DNA of 64,000 nt from Sphingobacteriaceae bacterium. GTDB taxonomy: Bacteria > Bacteroidota > Bacteroidia > B-17B0 > Aurantibacillaceae. A program made the translations under genes and the position numbers. The notes under the pieces were generated by a model. The model ran no database searches, was not told the origin of the DNA, and saw nothing but the letters and a program-made list of their open reading frames with translations. Below are positions 34,803 through 44,450 of the stretch, piece by piece (position 1 is the stretch's first letter; every line of letters starts with the position of its first letter). The stretch spans positions 2,232,001-2,296,000 of the forward strand of contig NVQB01000001.1 of assembly GCA_002319075.1 (NCBI GenBank), given 5' to 3'.

Positions 34803-37178
34803 TTATTGCTTTATTAATTTTACAACTAAATTTTGGCTGCCATTAATTTTAAGATAGTATAATCCGTTAGCATAAGTAGTCAGGTCAATTTCTTCATAAT
34901 ACAGATCGTGGCTTTTAGATAAAACTAGTTTTCCGGTCGCATTGTAAATCTCCAGATTAATTTTTTCAGCAGAAGAAGATAGTTCAACATAAAAAATTCC
35001 CGAGCCTGGATTTGGAAATAGCTTAAAGTTAGTAGCATTATATGCGGTGTTTAAACCGGTGCAGTTATCTACAGTTTGTGTAAAAAAAGCCGTGGTCTTG
35101 CATCCATTGATATCACTGGCAACTACAGAATAGGTTGCATTTGTTATCGGAGCAATTTGTAGGGTAGTGCTGGTTGACAAGTCGTTCCATACGTAGAAAT
35201 CTGCTCCGCTAGCTGTGAGGCTTACATTTTCACCAGTACAAATTACGGATGATGTACTAACAATATTCACCACTGGCAAAAGATTAACAAAAATGTTCAC
35301 ACTCGATGTATTTATGCAACCATTAAGGTCTTCACCCATAAGCGAATAATTGACTGAAGCAACTGGATTTACTAAAACAGAATTTCCAACTGATCCGGTA
35401 TTCCATGTAAATGAGTTGGCTCCATAACTATTAAGCTGAATTTGATCGCCAGAACAAATTGTATCCTTGTCAGCAATTATAGTTAAAGTGGGTTGTGCAT
35501 ATACGGTAATCGTAACTGGTGTTTTTAAATTACTGGCCTCACATGTCCAAGCTTCAGCATAGTAAGTGTATATGCCCGGACTTAAATTAGCTAAATGCAA
35601 ATTCCCTCCTGTGAAAAGGACTTGTGCTCCCGTTGTATCGTACCATACTATCTCGCTTAGTCCTCCCGAAGCGGAAAGGGTTGTACTGTTTGGAAAGCAA
35701 ATAAAAGAATTGATAAGGCCAGTCGTATTGGTTGCTGATAAAGGTTTACTGCAGGATCCACCCCACTTTGTAATAAACGCATCAGTCTTTACCCCAGAGC
35801 TCAAAGAGTATACTGAAGGAAAGGGATTAAAATCGCCTGTACCCCGAAAGGCTCCTGTTGTATAAATATTTAAATGTCTATCTACCTGAATTGCTCTGGA
35901 AAATGAACTGTCTGAAAATGTTCGGGCCCATAGAAACTGCCCTGTAGAGTCAAGTTTAGCAACATATGCTCCTTCGGTGGCCGAGGCAGTATAGCTAGCA
36001 GGACCTGGATCAAAATCTGTAAGTCCGAAGAACGGACCAGTTAAATACACGTTTCCGTAATAATCAGAATCAATTATTTTATTACCCCAATAGGTGTTCC
36101 AGTTGAATACAAAATTTTTTGCCCATTTAAAATTTCCTGCTGTGTCTAACTTTAAAACAAAAAATGCTGCCCCTGAATCAGGCGATAAAGTATAAGTATT
36201 GGGCCCCGGATCAAAATCAGTAGTTCCACCAAAACTTCCATGCATATATATGTTTCCAAAGTCATCTGATTCTATTGCGTTTGAATACTCCAACCCAGAA
36301 GAAGAACCAATTTTGTGAATCCATGAAACCACACCTTGTTGACTTAATTTACATACAAAGAAATCCGTTCCTCCCTGTGCATTTAATGTATAAGAAGTTG
36401 AGCCCTGATGATATATTGTGCCGAACAAGTTGCCAGTAATGTAAACGTTACCGGAAGCCGAAAGGCTAATTGCCGTCGCATACTGAGAGCCTGGTCCGCC
36501 TATCCTGGTTGCCCAGCCAAAGTTTCCTGATGAATCTAACTTACAAACAAAAACATCATCTGAATTAGCTGATGAAAGCATGTATGTGTTAAGGTCCGGA
36601 TCAAAATCTGCTGTTGACTGAAAAGAGCCGGTAAGATAAATGTCGCCATAAGAATTAACTTCCATATAGTAGGCAGCATCATCTAATGCTCCGCCCAACC
36701 TCTTAATCCAGATAAAATTACCATTTGCATCTAGTTTACAAACAAAGGCATCAAAATACCCCGCAGAGTGAGAAGTAATAGAAAATGTACTATTACCCAT
36801 ATTAACATATGCCTGAACAAAATACCCTGCCACATAAATATTTCCAATCGCATCAAGCTTAATGGAAGAGGGATACACGTTAAAACCTTTAATTGCTTTA
36901 GCCCAAACATATGCTCCATTGGAGTCTAGTTTACTAATAAAAACATTCGACGTAGAATTATATCCAATCACATTAGCAACGCCCGGACCTGGATCACAAT
37001 CCACAGAATCTTCAAACGCTCCAAGAGTAAAAATATTTCCTACGGAGTCTGTCGTTATGGAAATCCCGGAGGCATCAGATGGCCCTCCCATACTTTTAGC
37101 CCAACGAAATGAAGGGCCTTGACTAAAAAGTTGTTGGCTCGAAATGATAATCAGAATGTAAATAATAAGCTTATTCAT
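34803..37178 (-). CDS. SBBP-repeat T9SS-sorted secreted protein
   Basis: A 791-residue exported protein. After a signal peptide (SSQQLFSQ) come about eight beta-propeller SBBP repeats of roughly 55 residues, each with a FxWAKxxGG...GNIYxTGxF pattern and a recurrent DFDPGP acidic motif that could bind Ca2+. Next are a surface-domain segment and two Ig-like repeats (DTICSGDQIQLNSYGANSFTW; SSVICTGENVSLTASGADFYVW), related to those of the paralog array. The T9SS tail is FKLFPNPGSGIFYV to LVVKLIKQ. The LuxR-type gene follows after 18 nt. Function unknown; probably surface associated. Confidence 0.83.
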   Translation of the reverse strand: MNKLIIYILIIISSQQLFSQGPSFRWAKSMGGPSDASGISITTDSVGNIFTLGAFEDSVDCDPGPGVANVIGYNSTSNVFISKLDSNGAYVWAKAIKGFNVYPSSIKLDAIGNIYVAGYFVQAYVNMGNSTFSITSHSAGYFDAFVCKLDANGNFIWIKRLGGALDDAAYYMEVNSYGDIYLTGSFQSTADFDPDLNTYMLSSANSDDVFVCKLDSSGNFGWATRIGGPGSQYATAISLSASGNVYITGNLFGTIYHQGSTSYTLNAQGGTDFFVCKLSQQGVVSWIHKIGSSSGLEYSNAIESDDFGNIYMHGSFGGTTDFDPGPNTYTLSPDSGAAFFVLKLDTAGNFKWAKNFVFNWNTYWGNKIIDSDYYGNVYLTGPFFGLTDFDPGPASYTASATEGAYVAKLDSTGQFLWARTFSDSSFSRAIQVDRHLNIYTTGAFRGTGDFNPFPSVYSLSSGVKTDAFITKWGGSCSKPLSATNTTGLINSFICFPNSTTLSASGGLSEIVWYDTTGAQVLFTGGNLHLANLSPGIYTYYAEAWTCEASNLKTPVTITVYAQPTLTIIADKDTICSGDQIQLNSYGANSFTWNTGSVGNSVLVNPVASVNYSLMGEDLNGCINTSSVNIFVNLLPVVNIVSTSSVICTGENVSLTASGADFYVWNDLSTSTTLQIAPITNATYSVVASDINGCKTTAFFTQTVDNCTGLNTAYNATNFKLFPNPGSGIFYVELSSSAEKINLEIYNATGKLVLSKSHDLYYEEIDLTTYANGLYYLKINGSQNLVVKLIKQ

Positions 37179-37224
37179 GTATTTGGGTATTAAAAAAAGC
37201 TAAGATACTCTATTTATAATTTAC

Positions 37225-38730
37225 TTAATCTCTATCTAACTCTATCCTGAAAGTTGTTCCTTTATTAGGTTCGCTGTTAAGCACGTAAATTTTTCCTTTG
37301 TGATAAATTTCTATGATGCGTTTACAAAGACTTAATCCTAAACCCCAGCCACGGCTCTTGGTAGTAAAGCCAGGTTCGAACACAGTGGTGAATTTAGATT
37401 TAGGAATACCTTTTCCGCTATCTGTAATATCAATAATAAGGGTCTCGGGTATTTCTGTAAGACTTATATGTAGCGTGCCTTTGCCTTCCATAGCATCAAT
37501 GGCATTTTTACAAATATTCTCTATTACCCATTCAAATAAAGGCTTGCTGAGATGCGCATGCATTATTTCGTCAGGAAGCTCAAGGGTGTATGCTACATTT
37601 CTTGATGTTCGTTTTTTTAAATAGTCTACTGCTTCAAATAAAACCTCATTTACGTTTTCTGAAACGAGCGTGGGCTGTGAGCCAATTTTACTAAAGCGAT
37701 CGGTAATGGTATTCAGGCGCTTCACATCCTGCTGCATTTCATGTATTATAGATTCATCAACGCCTTGCGACAACAAATGTTCGTTCCATGCCATCAGTGA
37801 AGATAAAGGCGTTCCTAATTGGTGTGCTGTTTCTTTACTCATTCCCACCCAAACCTGATCCTGTTCTGCTTTACGAGCTGTACTAAATAAAATATAAGCG
37901 ATGATAAGAAATAACCCTATTACCCCAAACTGTATATAAGGGTAGAATTTTAATTTGGTAAGCAATTCTGATTCGGCGTAAAAAATATAATTGGTTTCAC
38001 CCTCTCCCAGATCAATAGCGATTGGCTGATTGGCCTGTGCTAGTTCAAGTAGTGTCGCTCTAAGTTTCTCTGGTGTATTTATTTTATTGGTATCAATTTT
38101 GTCGCTATGGTCAATCACATGGCGTTTACTGGCATCGGTAAAAATTACCTGTACTTCGGAAGTGGTGACGGCAACTTCTTTAAAAGATTTGATGAGATCT
38201 TCAAAAACGGTTTGAATATCCGAAAAAACTTTGCTGTCTTTGTAATAGAGATAAGAATTAAAGTCTTTGTAATAATTAATGACCACGGGATCATATTTTT
38301 TCTTCATCAGGTTTAATTCCTTTCGCAAATAGGCGGTATCCTGAGATTTCAGAGAGTCAAGATTTCTTGAGGTAATCTGGCCATTGTCATTCACCATAAT
38401 TACCGGAACCGTTGTGTTTTCCTGAAGAACTCTTAAAACAAAATTGATATCGGCAGAATTATCATACTGGTTAAGCTGCTTAAAGGCCTCTGCAATGAGT
38501 TCCGCTTTCTTTCTTTCTTCAATTTTCATCTCACTAAAAAGATGATTTTCAGACTTAATAAGTTTTGCACGCCTTTGTACAGCGTCAGCCCATACTTTTG
38601 CCTTTAATTTTTCATCCTGGGCTATACGCTTCACCAAATTATTGGTGTACCAGAAGGAAGCCACAACAATAACAAGCGCCGCAAGAGCAAGCGCTAATTT
38701 CCATCGTTGTTTTTGGGCGTAAATATTCAC
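37225..38730 (-). CDS. Sensor histidine kinase
   Basis: A 501-residue membrane histidine kinase. Two transmembrane segments (about 12-30 and 267-285) flank a periplasmic sensor region. The H-box is MSKETAHQLGTPLSSLMAW with the phospho-acceptor His at about residue 303. ATP-lid motifs are N-box ENICKNAIDAMEGKG, G1 DSGKGIP, and G2 GWGLGLSLCKRIIE. The GTPLSSL variant is common in Bacteroidota kinases. No response regulator is adjacent. The stimulus is unknown. Confidence 0.88.
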   Translation of the reverse strand: MNIYAQKQRWKLALALAALVIVVASFWYTNNLVKRIAQDEKLKAKVWADAVQRRAKLIKSENHLFSEMKIEERKKAELIAEAFKQLNQYDNSADINFVLRVLQENTTVPVIMVNDNGQITSRNLDSLKSQDTAYLRKELNLMKKKYDPVVINYYKDFNSYLYYKDSKVFSDIQTVFEDLIKSFKEVAVTTSEVQVIFTDASKRHVIDHSDKIDTNKINTPEKLRATLLELAQANQPIAIDLGEGETNYIFYAESELLTKLKFYPYIQFGVIGLFLIIAYILFSTARKAEQDQVWVGMSKETAHQLGTPLSSLMAWNEHLLSQGVDESIIHEMQQDVKRLNTITDRFSKIGSQPTLVSENVNEVLFEAVDYLKKRTSRNVAYTLELPDEIMHAHLSKPLFEWVIENICKNAIDAMEGKGTLHISLTEIPETLIIDITDSGKGIPKSKFTTVFEPGFTTKSRGWGLGLSLCKRIIEIYHKGKIYVLNSEPNKGTTFRIELDRD

Positions 38731-38773
38731 TTAAAAGCGATTTTCAAATTTGGTATTTATAAATGTAGCGTTT

Positions 38774-41374
38774 TTAAAAGTCCTCGTCGTCCTCTTTTTT
38801 CTTTTTTAACTCAAGCCCTTTTTTAGGCACACTGCTTTCAGGCTTTTCTAACTCAAACGTAGTTTCTTCTTTTTTAGTCTTTTTAAGTGTAGAATCTTTT
38901 TTAAATAACTTAAATTCTTCTTTAAAAAGTTGTTTCATGTTAGTTTTCTCCTGACTCATGTCACTTTTAATCTTTTCTTTGAGTCCTTTTTTATCAAATT
39001 TTATTTTCGGATTATCGAGCGTTCCTGTCATCAAAATAAAGGCGCTCCGCTTGTTGTCTGGATCATTTTCTATTGGCCCGAATTCTGAATCCTGTACTTT
39101 TCTTTTCTTAGCTAATAAATGATTGATCAAAAGCTGAATGTGATAATCAATTCTATTGTCGAACGTGTGTGTGCCCCAAACTTCAATATCTAATGCTGAG
39201 TTTTTTATGGACGTTTTTGGAATGGTGATGGTACTGTTCTTGATTTCTACAGCACTTTGAAGTGAAGAGAACTTAACGCGTTTTAATTCTTCCACATCCA
39301 CAAATTTTGAAAGGCTTAGTAAAGGTTTAAAATCATTGAGTTCTCCTTGCTCAATAGTTAAGTTACAAGTTGCCTGGATAGATCTTGGATCTGACACCAA
39401 ATTATTATCCCATCGGCCTGAAAACTCTATGGCTGCCCCTGCAGAACCTTTAATGTTTTTTTCAGTTAAAGTAGTTTGCCCGAAACTGTTTAATTGCTGA
39501 AAGAGCTCAGAAATATTAATGTTCTTAAGATTACTTTGTAAAACAACATCTAATCTATTTTTTGAGTTGTCCGCAAAGGCATTGATCTCCGCTTCGCCTT
39601 GCATAGTTTGCAATTTCACGTCGCTCACCATGGCTTTTTGGTTTTTAATTTCTATTTCTCCTGTGATAGATCCTGCCTCAAATTTTCCAAAATTAAATTT
39701 AAGGATGCTTGCGTTTAATTTAAAATTAACATTGGATGGAATGAGTGAAGCATTAGAATTACTTGTGCCGGACTTTTTTCCTTCAGACATAAAATCCTCC
39801 AACAGCAATTTACTGGAATACAAATTCCCACTTATTATTAAAGGTGATTTTCTATCCAAAATATAATTAAAGACTCCCGGAATTTTTCCATTTAAAGTGA
39901 TGTCAGAACTTCCTCTTTTTAATTTAAGATCTTGAACTTCAATTTCCCGTTCTCTGGCCTTGATCAAACAATTTTCAATGGCGTAAATTTTCGCATCGCC
40001 TTTGAATTGCGCTTCCAGAGCTGAAACCTTTGCCTCTAATTGAAGCTTTACTTTTTCTGTAAAAGTTTGATCTTTTAATGCGCTCAATAAGCCTTCTACT
40101 TCTGTATCAATTTGTAAATTTCCTTTTAACAGGCTAAGGGTATCAATAGGCCAGAAATTAATAATATTCTCCAGCTTGGTAGAAGCTTGCGCCGTGAACT
40201 TAATATAAGGATCGGAAAAATTATTAATAAGGCAATTTCCTTTTAATTCATCACTGTTAAGATTGAGGTGAATATTCTTTAAGTTTAAAACAGACGCCAA
40301 ATTCGAATAATTCAAATAGCCTTCCAAGTTAACATTACTGGCGCTTGCAGACGTGGGTTTATATGAAATTTGCCCGTTTTTGATTCCAAAATCACTGATA
40401 AAACTATAAGTGTTTTTATCCAGGTAACGCATGGTTCCGGATGCGTAAAAATTTCCAGAACTTTTATAGTCGCTGATTTTGCCCTTATAATTTTCGGGTA
40501 ACAACGACAAAAGAGAAGAAATATCAAGATTAGGCGCGTTGTATTTTATATCGGCCCGCTCAAGGCTATCGCTGAAATTAAATTGTCCGCTTAATTCTAA
40601 CCCTAATTTATTGAGATTGATGTCAGCTTTCTTTAAGGTATAAGAATTGTCGCTAACATCAAGACTTATAGAAAAATCGCAATTTTTAGCCTGCAGATAA
40701 TTGGTTTTGCCTTGCACTATTTCTTCAATATAGAGTCTTGCGTCACTGGCCATTTCGAAGTTTTCTTCCATGAAATGTCCTTTAAAGCTTAAGCTCTTAA
40801 TGTTCAATGAGGTTTTAAATACAGTTTTCCTGTTTTTATAGCTCAGTTTACAATCTTCGATGCTTATTAGCTTTAAATCAAATTGTGTACTTGCATTGTC
40901 TTGAGCAGATTTCGTTTCAGTCTTTTTCCAAAAAATGTAATTAGGTTTTCCGTCTTTAAGGACGCGTAATTTTACAACTGCATCTTTTAATTTTATTTTT
41001 TCAATCTGGTAATTTTTATTCCAAAGGTCTTTGATATTAAAATGCAGATTTAATTGCCCGGCAAACAATAGCGTGTCCCTGTTCTTTATCGGTAAGGCCT
41101 CCAGCATCAACAAATTTTTAAACTGTATTGAACAATCGGGAAAAGTTTTGATTATTGTAAGATCAATATTTTTAGGATCTATCTTTACCTCAGCCTTCAA
41201 ATGTTTATTGAGTTCGCCAACGATGGCTGATTTTACTTCATCTTCATAAATAAAAAGTAAGGCAATAAGTGACATGCAAAAAATTACAGCTATTGAAAAA
41301 ATCCAAAGCAGAATTTTACGGATCCTTTTTAGAATCGGGGTTTTCGGTTTATTAAAGCTATTCGTCTCTTCCAA
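38774..41374 (-). CDS. AsmA family inner-membrane/periplasmic protein
   Basis: An 866-residue protein with one N-terminal transmembrane helix (ILLWIFSIAVIFCMSLIALLFIY) followed by a long periplasmic region with the AsmA N-terminal (EVKIDPKNIDLTIIKTFPDCSIQFKNLLM) and C-terminal (GEAEINAFADNSKNRLDVVLQSNLKNINISELF) domains. AsmA-like proteins form bridge-like structures for phospholipid transport or outer-membrane homeostasis. The C-terminus is a long Lys/Glu-rich tail. It stands 43 nt upstream of the histidine kinase on the same strand. Confidence 0.82.
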   Translation of the reverse strand: MEETNSFNKPKTPILKRIRKILLWIFSIAVIFCMSLIALLFIYEDEVKSAIVGELNKHLKAEVKIDPKNIDLTIIKTFPDCSIQFKNLLMLEALPIKNRDTLLFAGQLNLHFNIKDLWNKNYQIEKIKLKDAVVKLRVLKDGKPNYIFWKKTETKSAQDNASTQFDLKLISIEDCKLSYKNRKTVFKTSLNIKSLSFKGHFMEENFEMASDARLYIEEIVQGKTNYLQAKNCDFSISLDVSDNSYTLKKADINLNKLGLELSGQFNFSDSLERADIKYNAPNLDISSLLSLLPENYKGKISDYKSSGNFYASGTMRYLDKNTYSFISDFGIKNGQISYKPTSASASNVNLEGYLNYSNLASVLNLKNIHLNLNSDELKGNCLINNFSDPYIKFTAQASTKLENIINFWPIDTLSLLKGNLQIDTEVEGLLSALKDQTFTEKVKLQLEAKVSALEAQFKGDAKIYAIENCLIKAREREIEVQDLKLKRGSSDITLNGKIPGVFNYILDRKSPLIISGNLYSSKLLLEDFMSEGKKSGTSNSNASLIPSNVNFKLNASILKFNFGKFEAGSITGEIEIKNQKAMVSDVKLQTMQGEAEINAFADNSKNRLDVVLQSNLKNINISELFQQLNSFGQTTLTEKNIKGSAGAAIEFSGRWDNNLVSDPRSIQATCNLTIEQGELNDFKPLLSLSKFVDVEELKRVKFSSLQSAVEIKNSTITIPKTSIKNSALDIEVWGTHTFDNRIDYHIQLLINHLLAKKRKVQDSEFGPIENDPDNKRSAFILMTGTLDNPKIKFDKKGLKEKIKSDMSQEKTNMKQLFKEEFKLFKKDSTLKKTKKEETTFELEKPESSVPKKGLELKKKKEDDEDF

Positions 41375-41503
41375 CAGTATAAAAATGCGTAATTCTTTGC
41401 CTGCATTTATAACACTTTCAGGGAAAAATAAACAATTGGGTTTTTATAATTTTAGTTAAATAAGTAAAGTTGCTTTTTTTACTTTGAGATTTAAACTTGA
41501 CAC

Positions 41504-42259
41504 TTACTCTAACTGTACAGCCCTTCCCCGATAGTTTTCCGAACTATTACCAACGTTTTTTATTTCGTCGGGTTTGTTGGTGTAATAGATATTACCGTCC
41601 GATTTGATGTGGTATTCCATTTTTTTTAAGTTGGTAGCGTTAATGAAGCAGTCGCCAATAGTAAGGGTTTCAACAAATACATAGTCTTTTACCAATAAGT
41701 TTTGCGCGCGGATGTAATTTGTGCCATTAGTATATACGAAAAGACTATTTGTTTTGCCGCTGAAGTAAAAATCGCCGTTTCCGTGTGTACTTGTTCTTAT
41801 TTGGTTAAATGTGCCGTTTACATAAGTATCCCCTGAATTTTCAATTCTTAACACTAGTGTATCCTGGTAAAAATCTTCCGCGAACCTTAGAGGAGCTACG
41901 CTGATGTTGGAAACCAATTCTATGTAGGGAACGGTTACGTTTACATAAATTTCGTGTTTATATCCTCTTACAAAATTACATTTGTTGTTGTTATCTAATT
42001 TTAAAGTGCCATTCGTTACTTTGGTAGAAATATTCCTGATAATATTTTCACCGGCTATTACTTCAACCTTAAACTGTGTGCCTTTGTAAATGGTGACATT
42101 AATTTTATCGTTCACCTCGATTTTTTTGAAGCTGCCCGTTTCGCGTATCACAGAAATCGATTTCCCGGTAGATTTAAAACAATCAAGGGCATTTTCCTTT
42201 CTGCAGGAAATTAAAATAACAATCACTAAAAAATATAATGAAGTAGCCCTTTTGCGCAT
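41504..42259 (-). CDS. DUF2807 (head GIN) lipoprotein
   Basis: A 251-residue predicted lipoprotein: signal with lipobox VIVILISCRKEN, then a right-handed beta-helix-like DUF2807 domain marked by FKKIEVNDKINVTIYKG, VTVPYIELVSNISVAPL, and repeated short strands (SGDTYVNGTFNQIRTSTHGNGDFYF). Such head GIN proteins are abundant in Bacteroidota and exposed on the envelope. Function unknown. It is monocistronic; the divergent gene begins at 42431. Confidence 0.8.
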   Translation of the reverse strand: MRKRATSLYFLVIVILISCRKENALDCFKSTGKSISVIRETGSFKKIEVNDKINVTIYKGTQFKVEVIAGENIIRNISTKVTNGTLKLDNNNKCNFVRGYKHEIYVNVTVPYIELVSNISVAPLRFAEDFYQDTLVLRIENSGDTYVNGTFNQIRTSTHGNGDFYFSGKTNSLFVYTNGTNYIRAQNLLVKDYVFVETLTIGDCFINATNLKKMEYHIKSDGNIYYTNKPDEIKNVGNSSENYRGRAVQLE

Positions 42260-42430
42260 TAGAATATCAGCTTCTAAATTACAAAATTTAGTATGGTCTC
42301 GCTATTATTGGCAGAAATAATATAGTTAGTGGTATATGTTGGAAATTAAAACTGTGTCAGTCCTCCGCAAGTTCAGTCGAAAACCTTATTCAGAATTTAT
42401 ATATTCGTTTTTTAAATAAAGACTTTCAGA

Positions 42431-43813
42431 TTGATGAAACTAGTTTCTTTACTAAGAAAGAGATTTACATTAAATTACTTACTAATTAGCGTATTTATTG
42501 CGGTGACCTGGGTAAATTTTAACCAGGAACGCTGGAAAAGAAAGGACGTTATTGCCAGTGACGTTGCGCACTATTATTCCTATTTGCCTGCAGCGTTCTA
42601 TGAAAAAGATCTGTCGCTTTCTTTTTTATCGGATAGTATAAATCAGTGGCAGGAAGTTTACTTCTATTCGCCTAACTACACTTCAGAACACAAAGCTGTT
42701 ATCAAAATGAGCATGGGAATGTCACTAAGTTACCTTCCGTTTTTTGCTTTAGCTCATTTTTATGCACATTTATTTGATTATCCCGTAAATGGCTTCTCAG
42801 AGCCTTATCAGTTTGCCATACAATTCGCGAGTTTATTTTATTACCTCATCGGTATTTTCTTTTTATGGAAAGTATTGCGTTTCTATTTTTCACAGGAAGT
42901 GGCGTTCATTACACTCTTTTGTATAAGTTTTGGAACAAACGCCTTCTATTATCTTACACTGGGGGCGGGTATGGCTCATGTTACAGACTTTGGATGCATG
43001 AGTGCGTTTTTGCTGTTAACCCTGCAATGGCATAAGGAACCGCGTTTGAGCAAGGCTATACTACTAGGTTGTCTTGGCGGTTTTTTAGTTTTATTACGTC
43101 CAATAAACGTTTTGGTAGTTCTTTTCTTCTTCTTTTACCGTATTAGTTCAATTGGCAATTTCCGCTCTAAAATAAATTTTTTTCTCTCCTACAAGCTTCA
43201 GATAGTTGCAGTTATTTTCTTTTCCATTCTCGTCTTTATACCACAAATGCTATATTGGAAATTTGTGACAGGCCATTTCCTTTTTAATTCTTATGTAGGA
43301 GAACATTTCTTTTTTGATAATCCTCACATTTTTAAAGCTCTTTTCGGTTTTAGAAAAGGCTGGTTTATTTATACGCCCATAATGCTGGCGGCTGTAGTTG
43401 GTTTCTTTTTTCTTAGGGAAAAACTTAAGGAATTTTCGCTTGCTTTACCGGTATTTTTTATAGTATATCTGTATGTCGCCTTCTCCTGGTGGTGCTGGTG
43501 GTATGGCGGCTCATTCAGTCAAAGGGTTTTAATAGATATTTATCCTTTTCTGGCTATTCCTTTTGCTGCAGTTATAAAGTCCGTTCAAAATTTTAAAAAA
43601 ACAAAGATGATACTTTACACCTTACTTATCTGTTTCATACTTCTCAATCTTTTTCAAACTATACAGGCAAAATATAACATCATTCATTACGACGCCATGA
43701 CTCGGCAAAATTATTTCAAAGTATTTTTTACAATCACAAAACAAGAAGGCCGCGAAAAGTATCTCGATCATCCAGATTACGATAAAGCAAAACGCGGCGA
43801 AGAGGAGGATTAA
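42431..43813 (+). CDS. Multi-spanning membrane protein, glycosyltransferase-like (GT-C)
   Basis: A 460-residue protein with about ten hydrophobic helices. An early acidic loop after helix 1 (VIASDVAHYYSYLPAAFYEKDLSL) resembles the acceptor/donor loop of GT-C glycosyltransferases, and YGGSFSQRVLIDIYPFLAIPFAA is a conserved block in Bacteroidota members annotated as hypothetical or PMT-like. The second codon is also ATG (42434) and is an equally good start. It ends before the tandem-repeat array. Glycosyltransferase activity is inferred from architecture. Confidence 0.65.
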   Translation: MMKLVSLLRKRFTLNYLLISVFIAVTWVNFNQERWKRKDVIASDVAHYYSYLPAAFYEKDLSLSFLSDSINQWQEVYFYSPNYTSEHKAVIKMSMGMSLSYLPFFALAHFYAHLFDYPVNGFSEPYQFAIQFASLFYYLIGIFFLWKVLRFYFSQEVAFITLFCISFGTNAFYYLTLGAGMAHVTDFGCMSAFLLLTLQWHKEPRLSKAILLGCLGGFLVLLRPINVLVVLFFFFYRISSIGNFRSKINFFLSYKLQIVAVIFFSILVFIPQMLYWKFVTGHFLFNSYVGEHFFFDNPHIFKALFGFRKGWFIYTPIMLAAVVGFFFLREKLKEFSLALPVFFIVYLYVAFSWWCWWYGGSFSQRVLIDIYPFLAIPFAAVIKSVQNFKKTKMILYTLLICFILLNLFQTIQAKYNIIHYDAMTRQNYFKVFFTITKQEGREKYLDHPDYDKAKRGEEED

Positions 43814-43853
43814 GAATTAAAGGTTTTATTTTCTCAAAAAAGGTTTAACCCTT

Positions 43854-44217
43854 TTGAAAGCGAGCTTTACTATTTCCTTCTGGATTAGCTGCGCTGATCC
43901 AAAATAGAACCCCTCTTGATATAACAAAACTCCCTCTTTCAGAGGGTTTTTTATTTTCATGCCAATCTTGTTGAAAGCGAGCTTACTATTTCCTTCTGGA
44001 TTAGCTGCGCTGATCCAAAATAGAACCCCTCTTGATATAACAAAACTCCCTCTTTCAGAGGGTTTTTTATTTTCATGCCAATCTTGTTGAAAGCGAGCTT
44101 ACTATTTCCTTCTGGATTAGCTGCGCTGATCCAAAATAGAACCCCTCTTGATATAACAAAACTCCCTCTTTCAGAGGGTTTTTTATTTTCATGCCAATCT
44201 TGTTGAAAGCGAGCTTT
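43854..44217. repeat. Three perfect 116-bp tandem repeats plus partial fourth
   Basis: The unit beginning TTGAAAGCGAGCTT occurs at 43854, 43971, 44087 and (first 15 nt) 44203. Copies 2 and 3 are identical, copy 1 has one extra T. Each unit holds two hairpins: GGATTAGC-TGC-GCTGATCC (8 bp, one G-U) and CCCTCT-TTC-AGAGGG followed by TTTTTTATTTTCATGC, a terminator-like structure. The 116-nt period is not a multiple of three, so coding is unlikely. Upstream, a degenerate half-copy (TTTTATTTTC...TTGAAAGC) precedes copy 1. The array fills the space between a membrane-protein gene and tRNA-Arg. Confidence 0.9.
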
Positions 44218-44241
44218 CAAAAGCTTTGCATGAAAATAAAA
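44203..44241. repeat. Inverted repeat at the array/tRNA-terminator junction
   Basis: The array end and the tRNA trailer mirror each other: TTTTTATTTTCATGC in the third repeat (about 44180-44195) is the exact complement of GCATGAAAATAAAAA (44228-44242). Between them TTGAAAG-CGAG-CTTTCAA (44203-44220) is itself a perfect 7-bp hairpin. Confidence 0.6.
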
Positions 44242-44260
44242 ACGCCGCATAAATGCGGCG
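44238..44260 (-). terminator. Terminator of tRNA-Arg
   Basis: CGCCGCA (44243-44249) pairs with TGCGGCG (44254-44260) around TAAA; on the minus strand this is followed by TTTTTATTTT. It lies 17 nt past the tRNA 3' end. Confidence 0.85.
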
Positions 44261-44276
44261 AGTTTTGTTCTTATTG

Positions 44277-44350
44277 TAGTCCCACTTGGATTCGAACCAA
44301 GGGCCGCCGGTTTAGAAAACCGGTGCTCTATCCAACTGAGCTATGGAACC
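44277..44350 (-). tRNA. tRNA-Arg (anticodon UCU)
   Basis: A 74-nt cloverleaf on the minus strand: acceptor GGTTCCA/TGGGACT, D-arm GCTC-loop-GAGC, anticodon stem CCGGT/ACCGG with loop TTTCTAA (anticodon TCT), five-base variable region, T-arm CTTGG-TTCGAAT-CCAAG, discriminator A. The acceptor contains a G1-U72 and a U4-G69 wobble. CCA is not encoded. It decodes AGA/AGG. Confidence 0.93.
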
Positions 44351-44450
44351 ATTTTCCTCCAAATTGATGGTGAAACCAATTTTTTGAGAATGCAAAGGTA
44401 AAAAAAGAAATTATTTAAACAATTATAATTATTTTAGTGCGTTAAGCCAC

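Noticed and set aside
43854-44217. CRISPR array
   Set aside because: Whole units, not short repeats with unique spacers, are repeated; no cas genes nearby.
43957-44250. A 97-residue minus-strand ORF through the tandem repeat array
   Set aside because: The 116-nt period is not a multiple of three, so the same repeat is read in different frames; it also starts in the tRNA terminator. Spurious.
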